This document shows positions 36,821 through 44,729 of a stretch of DNA of 64,000 nucleotides, piece by piece (position 1 is the first letter of the stretch; each line of letters begins with the position of its first letter). The notes under the pieces are model-generated. The model saw only the letters and a program-made list of their open reading frames with translations. It searched no databases and was not told the DNA's origin. The translations under genes and the position numbers were made by a program. The DNA comes from Desulfurobacterium thermolithotrophum DSM 11699 (GTDB lineage: Bacteria > Aquificota > Aquificia > Desulfurobacteriales > Desulfurobacteriaceae): positions 626,501-690,500 of the forward strand of contig NC_015185.1 in assembly GCF_000191045.1 (NCBI RefSeq). The letters run 5' to 3'.

Positions 36821-36857
36821 TTAGGCAGGGGGCAGGGGAATTCCCTGCCTCTAATTA
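36818..36857. terminator. bidirectional terminator between aspS and the thioferritin gene
   Basis: GGCAGGG (36824-36830) pairs with CCCTGCC (36843-36849), extended outward by TAATTA/TAATTA with a small bulge. The hairpin spans both stop codons of the convergent genes, and A/T-rich flanks on both sides allow termination in each direction. Confidence 0.75.
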
Positions 36858-37352
36858 CTTTAAAAATTTCAGATTTTCTAAATCTTCAAGAAAAGATTGT
36901 AAATCTTCTTCGTGTTCAACTTCATCTGTGAGAATTTGAAGAGCAATGTTGTAAGTTATGGGATCAATATCTTTTGTGATTTTCAATATTTCACTATAAG
37001 TATCTATTGCGCACTGCTCTCCTTTTATGTTTTGTTCTAAAACAATTTTTACAAATGGATCCACAGGAGCATCGTAGCCACAGTTTGTCAGTTCAAACCA
37101 CTGTTTTGGTGATAGAACGGGAGTTCCTCCAAGTTCTAAAATCCTTGTAACAAGCATATCTGCGTGTCTTAGCTCGTCATTTGCATGCTGGATAAGTTCA
37201 GCAATTACTGCATCTTTCATAGGCCCTTTAACGACTTTTGAACCTATCCAGTATTGGTAGTATGCAAGCCATTCGTCGCATAGAGCTTTGTTAAGAAGTT
37301 CAATGATTTTATCAGCATGTTCTCCTACAAGTTCTCTTCCTTTTGTTCCCAT
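36855..37352 (-). CDS. Dps-like ferritin of the DPSL/thioferritin type
   Basis: A 165-residue four-helix ferritin-like protein. Metal ligands are visible in CDEWLAYYQYW (Glu), HANDELRHADML (Glu/His), EQNIKGEQCAIDTYSEI (Glu) and DEVEHEEDLQSF (Glu/His). The paired cysteines in NCGYDAP and GEQCAID match the cysteine pair near the diiron site that marks DPSL proteins, which use peroxide to oxidise iron and protect anaerobes and thermophiles from oxidative stress. A strong GGGAGGGAT lies before the ATG at 37352. Alternative: an ordinary bacterioferritin, less likely because of the cysteines. Confidence 0.75.
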   Translation of the reverse strand: MGTKGRELVGEHADKIIELLNKALCDEWLAYYQYWIGSKVVKGPMKDAVIAELIQHANDELRHADMLVTRILELGGTPVLSPKQWFELTNCGYDAPVDPFVKIVLEQNIKGEQCAIDTYSEILKITKDIDPITYNIALQILTDEVEHEEDLQSFLEDLENLKFLK

Positions 37353-37417
37353 AAATCCCTCCCTTAAACTTTCTTTTGAATTTATGGCAAAAAAAAAGAA
37401 AATGTTACTTTAGATTG

Positions 37418-37449
37418 TAAAAAAATAAAGGGGCAAACTGCCCCCTATT
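37418..37449 (-). terminator. hairpin and U-tract after the FmdB-like gene
   Basis: On the minus strand GGGGCA (37444-37439) pairs with TGCCCC (37435-37430) around a GTT loop, followed by TTTATTTTTTTA. It is a good rho-independent terminator. The same hairpin starts close enough to the upstream UGA (18 bases from UGA to the loop, loop beginning with G) to be considered as a bacterial SECIS. Confidence 0.75.
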
Positions 37450-37450
37450 T

Positions 37451-37612
37451 TTAGCCTCAGCCAAAAGGTGAACAGGTATTAACAATTTCAACTACTTCAA
37501 CATCTTCGGAACCACAAGAAGGACACTTTACTTCCATGAGTTGAAGAGGAGTGTAAATAACCTCTTCAAATTCAGTGCCACAGTTGTGACATTCAAAGAT
37601 GTAGATTTGCAT
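37451..37612 (-). CDS. FmdB-family zinc ribbon protein, possible selenoprotein with in-frame UGA
   Basis: A 51-residue protein from ATG 37612 (behind TGGAGGAAAG) with two CXXC knuckles, ECHNCGTEFEE and KCPSCGSEDVE, the FmdB zinc-ribbon pattern. The frame reaches UGA at 37459-37457 and, if read through, adds one Gly codon and stops at UAA 37453-37451. Read as selenocysteine, the tail is NTCSPFG-U-G; many FmdB-like proteins end in a Cys/Gly-rich tail. The coordinates include that extension; the conservative end is 37457. The function of FmdB-type proteins is poorly known (metal-linked regulation is suggested). Confidence 0.7.
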
Positions 37613-37721
37613 ACTTTCCTCCAAAGTACAAAATTTCTCTTATTATTAATTTAGGAAAATTTTACAAAATGGAAATGATTTGAATTTTAGAATTAAATTG
37701 GAGCTAGAAGCAAATTTGTAG

Positions 37722-38567
37722 TTACTTTTTATTAGAAGTATTAAAAAAACACTTATCATAATAAGTAAGATAGTTTTTCTTAATAATATTTCTTATTAAG
37801 TCTACATAGTTGTTTCTTTTTGTGGAATAGTATACCAAAGTTTTAACAAGTAAACTTAGACTTGCTCCTTTCTCTCTTGCTCTTCTAAATTCTTTGTAGG
37901 CCCATCCGACGTTGAGATTGTATATGTAATCTTCTACAGATTGAAGAATATCATCGTAAACTTTTAAATAAACATTTCCATTCCTTGCTTTTAGTTTTTT
38001 ATTTGTTGTGTAAAATGCGTACATTCCAAATACATTGTTTCCTTCTATGAAAAATCTTGAAGTTCCCCAGCCACTTTCAATTGCACCTTGTGCAAGAACT
38101 AGACTGACTGGAACACTGTTAACTCTTCTAAGAAGTTCATCAATATTATCTGTTCTATATTTCTTTTTTAATTTTTTAAGTTCCAGTCTTTCTTTTTTTG
38201 ATAGTTTTTTCTTTCTTAAAGTTCTTAGCAGAAAACTTCTTTCCTTTAAAACTTTTTCATTTGCTATCAGAACTTCAGGAAGAAGTACATCTATGAACTT
38301 CTTTTTTCTTTGCTCGATTGATAGATTTCTTAGACATGTAACATGAGAGTAAACAATAGGAACTACTTTACTGCAATTTATCGGTACGATTTCTTCAACT
38401 GTTGGATTTTCAATATAAAAGATGGATGGAATAGTCTCTTTTCTTTTTTCTCCTGTTTTTTTTCTTAGAGGAAATTCTTCCTTTGGTAATTGTTGTTCTT
38501 CCATAAAAAACAAAGGAATAATGAAAGCAACAACAATACTTATAGCAACGAGAAAAAACTTTCTCAT
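37722..38567 (-). CDS. Bax-like glucosaminidase-domain protein
   Basis: A 281-residue exported protein. An N-terminal hydrophobic segment (FFLVAISIVVAFIIPLFF) anchors or exports it. The C-terminal domain carries the glucosaminidase catalytic region VPVSLVLAQGAIESGWGTSRFFIEGNNVFGMYAF, with the catalytic Glu in AIESGWG, and a downstream YLKVYDDILQSVEDYIYNLN repeat-like helix, as in E. coli Bax. It is expected to cut beta-N-acetylglucosaminyl bonds in peptidoglycan. It reads divergently from the fumarase gene (80-base gap). Confidence 0.82.
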   Translation of the reverse strand: MRKFFLVAISIVVAFIIPLFFMEEQQLPKEEFPLRKKTGEKRKETIPSIFYIENPTVEEIVPINCSKVVPIVYSHVTCLRNLSIEQRKKKFIDVLLPEVLIANEKVLKERSFLLRTLRKKKLSKKERLELKKLKKKYRTDNIDELLRRVNSVPVSLVLAQGAIESGWGTSRFFIEGNNVFGMYAFYTTNKKLKARNGNVYLKVYDDILQSVEDYIYNLNVGWAYKEFRRAREKGASLSLLVKTLVYYSTKRNNYVDLIRNIIKKNYLTYYDKCFFNTSNKK

Positions 38568-38647
38568 TGTTCTCCTTTAAAAAAATTTCGGTAAAATCTA
38601 ATACCTTTTGTTATACTATGGTATCTACAAAGGAAGGAGGTTTTGGC

Positions 38648-39229
38648 ATGTCTGCAATTAAAATTACTACTCCTATATTAGACGATGCTGTAATAGAGAA
38701 CCTTAAAGCAGGAGATTTTGTCCTAATTTCCGGAGTTATATACACAGCAAGGGATGCAGCTCATAAGAGGATAGTTGAAGCTCTTGAAAAAGGTGAAGAA
38801 TTACCTTTTGACTTAAAGGGACAGATTATCTACTATGCTGGACCAGCTCCAGCAAAGCCTGGAAGACCGATAGGTTCTGTAGGTCCTACAACCAGCTATA
38901 GGATGGATCCATACGCACCAAAGCTTCTTGAAGTAGGACTAAAGGGTATGATAGGTAAAGGTTCAAGAAACAAAGAGGTAAAGGAAGCTATTAAGAAGTA
39001 TAAGGGTGTTTATTTTGGAGCTGTTGGAGGTGCAGCGGCATATTTAGCAAGATGTGTAAAATCTGCAGAAATAATAGCTTATGAAGATCTTGGTCCTGAA
39101 GCCATAAGAAAGCTTATTGTTGAAGATTTTCCAGCTTTTGTGGTAAACGATATTTATGGAAATGATCTCTATGAAATGGGTAGATGTAAGTATATGGAGA
39201 TAGAAGATCCTTCTCTTTTTAAGTGTTAA
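38648..39229 (+). CDS. fumarate hydratase class I, beta subunit
   Basis: The C-terminal (beta) subunit of two-subunit, 4Fe-4S class I fumarase, which interconverts fumarate and malate. I chose ATG 38648 behind AAGGAGG (38633-38639); this gives MSAIKITTPILDDAVIENLKAGDFVLISG. Features are YTARDAAHKRIVEAL, YYAGPAPAKPGRPIGSVGPTTS, MIGKGSRN and the tail EDFPAFVVNDIYGNDLY, all standard for this subunit at 193 residues. The alpha subunit is not adjacent. The enzyme fits a reductive TCA cycle in Aquificota, an inference from the likely host. Confidence 0.93.
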   Translation: MSAIKITTPILDDAVIENLKAGDFVLISGVIYTARDAAHKRIVEALEKGEELPFDLKGQIIYYAGPAPAKPGRPIGSVGPTTSYRMDPYAPKLLEVGLKGMIGKGSRNKEVKEAIKKYKGVYFGAVGGAAAYLARCVKSAEIIAYEDLGPEAIRKLIVEDFPAFVVNDIYGNDLYEMGRCKYMEIEDPSLFKC

Positions 39230-39257
39230 GAATTATTGTTCTTTTGAGAGGGATAGT

Positions 39258-40643
39258 TTGAGAAAGGAACTTCTTAAAAGAATTCCTAAAGTTGACGTTT
39301 TTGTTGAGGATAAGGAACTCTTAGAACTTTTGGGAAATAATCCAAGGACTTTGCTTGTTGAATCTATAAGAAACGTTCTTGATAGATTAAGGAAAGATAT
39401 AGTTAACGGAAAGGTTTTAGAATTAGATAAAGAAAAGATAAAAGGGCAAATTAAAAATGAATTAAGGAAATTAGTTTCTCCTAAGCTTAAAAGAGTTATT
39501 AATGCTACAGGAGTTGTTCTTCATACGAACTTAGGTAGAGCTCCTATCTCAGAAAAGATAGCAGAGCACTTAAAGTGGATAATAACAGGTTATTCAAATC
39601 TTGAATATGATCTTGAAAAAGGCAAAAGAGGACTGCGATATAAGAACTTAGAATGGATACTGAAAAAGCTAACAGGTGCTGAAGATGTCTGTGTAGTTAA
39701 TAATAACGCTGGTGCAGTTCTTTTAGTTCTTTCGGCTCTTGCTAAAGGAAAAGAGGTGGTAGTATCAAGAGGAGAACTCATTGAAATAGGCGGTTCTTTT
39801 AGAATTCCTGATGTTATGGTTCAAAGCGGAGCAATTTTAAAAGAAGTAGGAACAACAAACAAAACTCATCTTTGGGACTATGAAAATGCAATAAACGAAA
39901 ATACTGGATTAATCTTAAAAGTTCATACAAGCAATTATAGAGTTTTGGGATTTACAGAATCTGTTTCAACGAAGGAGCTTGTAGAACTTGGAAAAAAGTA
40001 CAACATTCCAGTTTATGAAGACTTAGGTAGCGGAAGTTTTATTGATGTTAGGAAGTTGGGACTTTCGTACGAACCGACTGTTCAGGACGTCTTAAAAGCT
40101 GGAGCTGATGTTGTCTCTTTTAGTGGAGATAAACTCCTTGGAGGAGCCCAAGCAGGAATAATAGTTGGAAAGAAAGAATTTATAGAGAAGATAAAAAAGC
40201 ATCCTCTTAATAGAGCTCTAAGAATAGACAAAATGACTCTTTCTGTTCTTGAGGCAACTCTTGTTTATTATCTTGATGAAGAGAAAGCTTTGAAAGAAAT
40301 ACCAACGTGGAATCTTCTTTCTCAACCGTTAGAAAATATAAAAAGAAAAGCTGAAAAGCTTTATTCACTTTTAGACAGAGAAAAAATTAAGGCAGAAATA
40401 AAAATAGTTAAAGATGAATCGGAAGTTGGCGGTGGAGCTTTGCCTATTCAAAAACTTCCGACCTATGCAGTAGCAATAAAGCCTTCAAAAATTTCAGTAA
40501 AACGACTTGAAAGTTTGATGAGAGAAATGGAAGTTCCAGTTGTAGGAAGAATAAAGGAAAATGTATATTTGCTTGATATGAGGACGGTATTTGATAATGA
40601 AATAAAACAGTTAGCCTTTAATTTGAAAAAAGTGCTAATATAA
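39258..40643 (+). CDS. selA: L-seryl-tRNA(Sec) selenium transferase
   Basis: SelA converts Ser-tRNA(Sec) to Sec-tRNA(Sec) using selenophosphate. The 461-residue PLP enzyme shows RVINATGVVLHTNLGRAPIS, NNNAGAVLLVLSALAKGKEVVVSRGELIEIGGSFRIPDVM (in part), EDLGSGS and the PLP-lysine region FSGDKLLGGAQAGIIVG. Translation starts at TTG 39258 behind GAGAGGGAT. With selB at 9588 it shows selenocysteine use; the two genes are about 28 kb apart here rather than adjacent as in many bacteria. Confidence 0.95.
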   Translation: MRKELLKRIPKVDVFVEDKELLELLGNNPRTLLVESIRNVLDRLRKDIVNGKVLELDKEKIKGQIKNELRKLVSPKLKRVINATGVVLHTNLGRAPISEKIAEHLKWIITGYSNLEYDLEKGKRGLRYKNLEWILKKLTGAEDVCVVNNNAGAVLLVLSALAKGKEVVVSRGELIEIGGSFRIPDVMVQSGAILKEVGTTNKTHLWDYENAINENTGLILKVHTSNYRVLGFTESVSTKELVELGKKYNIPVYEDLGSGSFIDVRKLGLSYEPTVQDVLKAGADVVSFSGDKLLGGAQAGIIVGKKEFIEKIKKHPLNRALRIDKMTLSVLEATLVYYLDEEKALKEIPTWNLLSQPLENIKRKAEKLYSLLDREKIKAEIKIVKDESEVGGGALPIQKLPTYAVAIKPSKISVKRLESLMREMEVPVVGRIKENVYLLDMRTVFDNEIKQLAFNLKKVLI

Positions 40644-40651
40644 ACTATAAT
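40623..40651 (+). promoter_or_regulatory. probable sigma-70 promoter of the receptor/c-di-GMP operon
   Basis: TTGAAA (40623-40628), a 17-base spacer and TATAAT (40646-40651) lie 30 bases before the ATG at 40682. The -35 box is inside the end of selA. No Fur-box-like palindrome was evident around it. Confidence 0.65.
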
Positions 40652-40681
40652 TTTAAGTAATAAGTTTAAACTGGGAATACA

Positions 40682-42688
40682 ATGAAGAAATTTGTAATTA
40701 TATTTCTGTTATTAATATATCCGATACTTTTAGCTCATTCGCAGACAACCTCTTACTATCTTGTAATGAAAGAACTACAAGTTATTTCTGCAACAAAAGA
40801 GCCTGTATCGTATGATTCTATACCGCGCTTTGTAAAAATAATAACGAGAGAAGAAATAGATAAATGGCAAGCTCAAAATCTCTTTGAACTATTAAAGCAT
40901 CTTCCCGAATTTTATGTTTATAGAAGTCAAATTTTCCTAAAAGCCATAGGAGCTTTTGGTGTTAAACAAAGCTATTTTTCTGAAAAAGTACAAGTTTTTA
41001 TAGACGGAGTACCTCTTACAGATCCTTCTAACGGTTCCTCTTTTAGCACAAATCAAAATATATCTCTCAATAACGTTAAACGAGTTGAAATAGTTTATGG
41101 ACCTATGACTTCTCTTTATGGAGTAAATTCTTGTTTAGCAGTAATAAATTTAATTACTTATAATGCTGAAGATGTTAAAAACTTAAAAGTAGGAACGGTA
41201 GTAAATACAGACTTTTCTAATGATAGCTATTTCATAAAGTCTTTTAAAAAGGGAAAACTATCGGGAATTTTTTCTCTTAACTATAGAGAAGATAGAGGTC
41301 CCCATGAATTCTACGTGGACTGGACAGGAAGAAGCTCTAATTTGTCAGCTTACTTTAAACATCTTACCTACTATCTACGATTAAAACATGATAGCGGTTT
41401 TTATCTTAATTTCTATGGAGTTGATAGAGACAATAATTTTCCTTTGAATATTGTAGGTATTATAGTTAATGATAAGTCTTATACAAGGAGAAAGGCTTTT
41501 ATAAATCGTTTTGGATACAAAAGAGATATTGGTAAATTACATTTTGATGTTTATACGTATTTTAATTGGTTTTACATAAAAAGAGGATACAATATTTGTC
41601 TTGTAGATATATGTTCTCAGTTTTTCCTTGATAGTCTTTATGCCGTAGAAGAAAGAGCTATAAGGAATCCAGGAATCGGTACTTTTATCACTTATAATAC
41701 TAGCTTTGGAAAGATTTCAGGAGGAACAGACTTAAATGTTGTTCAACTTTACAAAACAAATCTTTCTGCAAACTTTATTCCTTCTTCTTTAAGTTTTGAT
41801 ATTAGCAAGATAAAGGTTATTCCTTTTCAAAAACTTCCTTCTTCAGATATCTTAATGGATAGAGTGAGTAGAACAATAATATCTCCTTATTTACAGTACC
41901 AGTTTATTAAGAAAACTTATAGTTTTCTTTTAAATTTTAGGTTAGATAAACTCAACGATGTAGGAAATGCAAAAACGGCTTCTTTTTCTTTTCGTTACAA
42001 ACTATCTGATATTTGGACATTTAAACTAAATACTGGTCGTGCTGTTAGAGCTCCCTCATTTGAAGAAATGTACATAAAAAATAATCCAATTCTTCAGGGA
42101 AATCGTAATTTAGATTTTGAAAAAGTTGATTCTTTTATGCCTTCTGTTGAATATCGTGGAGAAACTTTATCTGGAAGTTTATTAATCTACTTAAATCGAT
42201 TTAAAGATATGATCTACAAGCAAACATTAGTAGCTGGAACTCAACAATGGAAAAATTATGAACATCCTGTACTTGTAAAAGGTATTATTTTTTCTTTACG
42301 TAAAAGGCTGAGTAATTTTGAAATTTACGGAGGATTTAACAAAGTATTTTCTATTACTGATATAGAAGATACAATTTTTCTTTCGTATCCTGATTGGAAA
42401 TTAAACGGTGGAATTAGTTATGAAGAAGAGAAGTTTTCTTGGGATATAAATTTTGAAGGATACTCAAGAATAAAGAAAGGAAATATAAAAGAAGTTCCAG
42501 GTTACGGACTTGTCAACTTTAGTTTCCTCTTAAAACCAAAAAGTTCTTTGAAATTGGCTTTTAAAGTTAATAATCTACTTGATAAAAAAGTTATATATCC
42601 TTTTTACAAAACTTTAGCTCCAAGCAATTTAGAAGGAATGATAGGAGAAGGACGAAACCTATGGGTAGGATTAGAAGTTTCCTTCTAG
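40682..42688 (+). CDS. TonB-dependent outer-membrane receptor
   Basis: A 668-residue receptor. A signal peptide (KKFVIIFLLLIYPILLAHS) is followed by a TonB-box-like ELQVISATK, a plug domain (about 45-165; ELLKHLPEFYVY, VFIDGVPLTDP, VKRVEIVYGPMTSLYGVNSCLAVINLIT) and a beta-barrel with a C-terminal aromatic strand (RNLWVGLEVSF). Barrel motifs GRAVRAPSFEEMYI and NNLLDKKVIYPFY are typical. It is small for the family and has no N-terminal signalling (STN) domain. The end overlaps the following periplasmic-protein gene by 28 bases, so translation is coupled. The ligand is unknown. Confidence 0.88.
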   Translation: MKKFVIIFLLLIYPILLAHSQTTSYYLVMKELQVISATKEPVSYDSIPRFVKIITREEIDKWQAQNLFELLKHLPEFYVYRSQIFLKAIGAFGVKQSYFSEKVQVFIDGVPLTDPSNGSSFSTNQNISLNNVKRVEIVYGPMTSLYGVNSCLAVINLITYNAEDVKNLKVGTVVNTDFSNDSYFIKSFKKGKLSGIFSLNYREDRGPHEFYVDWTGRSSNLSAYFKHLTYYLRLKHDSGFYLNFYGVDRDNNFPLNIVGIIVNDKSYTRRKAFINRFGYKRDIGKLHFDVYTYFNWFYIKRGYNICLVDICSQFFLDSLYAVEERAIRNPGIGTFITYNTSFGKISGGTDLNVVQLYKTNLSANFIPSSLSFDISKIKVIPFQKLPSSDILMDRVSRTIISPYLQYQFIKKTYSFLLNFRLDKLNDVGNAKTASFSFRYKLSDIWTFKLNTGRAVRAPSFEEMYIKNNPILQGNRNLDFEKVDSFMPSVEYRGETLSGSLLIYLNRFKDMIYKQTLVAGTQQWKNYEHPVLVKGIIFSLRKRLSNFEIYGGFNKVFSITDIEDTIFLSYPDWKLNGGISYEEEKFSWDINFEGYSRIKKGNIKEVPGYGLVNFSFLLKPKSSLKLAFKVNNLLDKKVIYPFYKTLAPSNLEGMIGEGRNLWVGLEVSF

Positions 42689-43437
42689 TTCTTTTTTTTA
42701 TTGTATTTTCTCAGCAAGGAATGAGTCAAACAGTTTGTATTGTAGATAGTTATCAGATAAAAGAAACAAGACAAGTTGTTTCTTTTATAGAAAAAAAGTT
42801 AGAAAACTTTGTGGAAATTCCCTTTTCGGAATTTAAAAAGAGAAAACTAAAGGAATGTAGTTCTTTAATTCTTCTTGGAACTCCAGCAGTAGCAAAAGCT
42901 TTGAAAGAAAATATAAAAAAAAGGATAGTTTATAGTTTTGTTTTATTTCCTGAAGCTTTAAATCTTGAAAAGAAACAAAACTTTTTTGGTATTAGAATTA
43001 TACCTTTACCTCAAAAAACAGTAGAGTTTTTTTTTAACTACACAAAGCTAAAAAAGGAGAAGGTAGCTCTTCTTGTTAGTGATAAAACTTATGAAATTGC
43101 CAAAAATTATATTAAAAGGGATTCAATACTTAAACTCGTAAGACTAAAAAAGGATTATTTTAGTTTGGAGTATAAACTCTTAAAGTATAGATATATTTTT
43201 ATTTTTCCTGATCCTTATATTTTGAAAGTTTTAACACTTTTAAAACTACTGAACTTTGCAAAAGAAAATAAAAAAGTACTCATCACAAATCTTCCAGATT
43301 TAGGAAATTATGGAATAAACTTTATTTATGCTGTAGATCTTAAGGAGTTGTCAAAAAAAATTTTAGATTTGCTAGAAAGCAATTCTTCTGAAAGAATACT
43401 ACCATGTCCAGCGAAGGTTAAAAGATGGAGTCCATAA
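42661..43437 (+). CDS. exported periplasmic binding-like protein
   Basis: A 258-residue protein with a signal peptide (FLLVLFFIVFSQQGMSQ). The mature part (CIVDSYQIKETRQVVSFIEKKL; SLILLGTPAVAKALKENIKKRIVYSFVLFP; KKEKVALLVSDKTYEIAKNYI) resembles the ABC-type substrate-binding fold of the COG2984 group, but no ABC permease or ATPase gene is near. It starts inside the receptor gene and overlaps the diguanylate cyclase gene by 13 bases. Its likely role, by inference from position, is to pass ligand information from the outer-membrane receptor to the sensor domain of the cyclase. Confidence 0.7.
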   Translation: MGRIRSFLLVLFFIVFSQQGMSQTVCIVDSYQIKETRQVVSFIEKKLENFVEIPFSEFKKRKLKECSSLILLGTPAVAKALKENIKKRIVYSFVLFPEALNLEKKQNFFGIRIIPLPQKTVEFFFNYTKLKKEKVALLVSDKTYEIAKNYIKRDSILKLVRLKKDYFSLEYKLLKYRYIFIFPDPYILKVLTLLKLLNFAKENKKVLITNLPDLGNYGINFIYAVDLKELSKKILDLLESNSSERILPCPAKVKRWSP

Positions 43438-44681
43438 AACGCTTTTTGATAAAGCGTGCTATATTTGCTTTTATTTTATCAGGAGCAACTATATTTTTTC
43501 TTTCTACTGTTTTGATTAATAATTTCAGTTGTCTGTATGAAAAACATTTAAGATATATAACTGCTCTTGCTGGAAAAAATCTTTACGATACAACTCAAAT
43601 TTACTTTAACGATTTACTCATTAAACAAGAGCTAAAAAATATTAAATCAGAGATAAGCTCCTCTAAGGCAGTTTATTTTAGAATAAATGCTAAAAATTAT
43701 TTTTCTTCTGAAGAAGAAAATTATAAACAGTCATTTAATCTTTGTAAAAATATAACTTCAGAAAAAATCTTTTATACAACTGATGGAATCCTTGTCTGTT
43801 ATCCCATATATGAAAAATTTGCTTCTCAACTTATAACAGAAAGAAAAAGAGTAGGTATATTTGCTCTTCTATTTGATGAAAATGTTCTTAATGATATTCT
43901 TTTCCAGTGGATTCTTCAAAATATTGCACTGTTTCTAATCTTTTTAGTGTTTAGTGGTTTCCTTTTCTTTGAAATGAGTATTCGTATTCATAAAAACTTT
44001 ACCATTCTTAATAAAACAATAGTTTTTGTGGAAAATCTATTAAAGGAAGTGGAAGTTCTTTCTAATTATAAAGAAAAACTAAGAAACTATCTTAAGCAAG
44101 TTTACTTTCAGGAATTTAAACAAGTGGGGGTCCTAATAGTAGAGCTTATAGATAGGGTAATTACTTTAACAGAAAATTTGCGCCTTCAAGCAATTAGAGA
44201 TTCTCTTACTGGACTCTATAATAGAAACTATTTTAATCAATTTGCAGAAAAAGTTTTAGGATTGATTCAAAGACACAAATTCCCTTTATCTGTGGCTATG
44301 ATAGATATTGACGATTTTAAGTTCATAAATGACAACTTTGGTCATCAAAAAGGAGATGAAGTTTTGAAAACTTTAGGAACTATTGTTCTTAAATCTATAA
44401 GAAAGTCTGATCTTGCTGTAAGATTTGGAGGAGAAGAGATTCTATTAATCTTTCCCAATACTGATAAAAGAACAGCTTCTCATGTTGTTGATAGAATAAA
44501 AAAAGAATTCTACAAATTCGATTTTGGGATAGGAAAAAGTGTAACTTTTAGTGCAGGTGTAGCTAATTTTCCTGAAGATGTTAAAGAACTTCAATCCTTA
44601 GATGAATTGATTAAAATAGCTGATAGAAGACTTTATATAGCAAAAAGAACAGGAAAAAATAAGATAGTTATAGAGGGATAG
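43425..44681 (+). CDS. membrane-bound diguanylate cyclase (GGDEF protein, GGEEI variant)
   Basis: A 418-residue sensor. Membrane helix 1 (about 12-32), a periplasmic sensor region (33-155), membrane helix 2 (about 163-185), a coiled linker, then a GGDEF domain (about 250-418): DSLTGLYNRNYF, DIDDFKFINDNFGHQKGDEVL, and VRFGGEEILLIFP. The signature is GGEEI rather than GGEEF; the acidic residues needed for catalysis remain. An RKSD (RxxD) inhibitory site sits five residues before it. It should make c-di-GMP under control of the periplasmic domain, probably through the protein encoded just upstream. Confidence 0.85.
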   Translation: MESIKRFLIKRAIFAFILSGATIFFLSTVLINNFSCLYEKHLRYITALAGKNLYDTTQIYFNDLLIKQELKNIKSEISSSKAVYFRINAKNYFSSEEENYKQSFNLCKNITSEKIFYTTDGILVCYPIYEKFASQLITERKRVGIFALLFDENVLNDILFQWILQNIALFLIFLVFSGFLFFEMSIRIHKNFTILNKTIVFVENLLKEVEVLSNYKEKLRNYLKQVYFQEFKQVGVLIVELIDRVITLTENLRLQAIRDSLTGLYNRNYFNQFAEKVLGLIQRHKFPLSVAMIDIDDFKFINDNFGHQKGDEVLKTLGTIVLKSIRKSDLAVRFGGEEILLIFPNTDKRTASHVVDRIKKEFYKFDFGIGKSVTFSAGVANFPEDVKELQSLDELIKIADRRLYIAKRTGKNKIVIEG

Positions 44682-44699
44682 AGCAATATAGCAAAAAAA

Positions 44700-44729
44700 G
44701 AAAGAAGGGGAGATTCTATCCCCTCTTTA
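44700..44729. terminator. bidirectional terminator between the diguanylate cyclase and LysM genes
   Basis: AGGGGA and TCCCCT arms within AAAGAAGGGGAGATTC/TATCCCCTCTTT form a hairpin flanked by A-rich and T-rich runs on either side, between two convergent genes. Confidence 0.7.

Noticed and set aside
40682-42688. Calling the receptor BtuB or a siderophore receptor
   Set aside because: The plug and barrel are typical of the family, but no cobalamin riboswitch, Fur box or transport operon supports a ligand.
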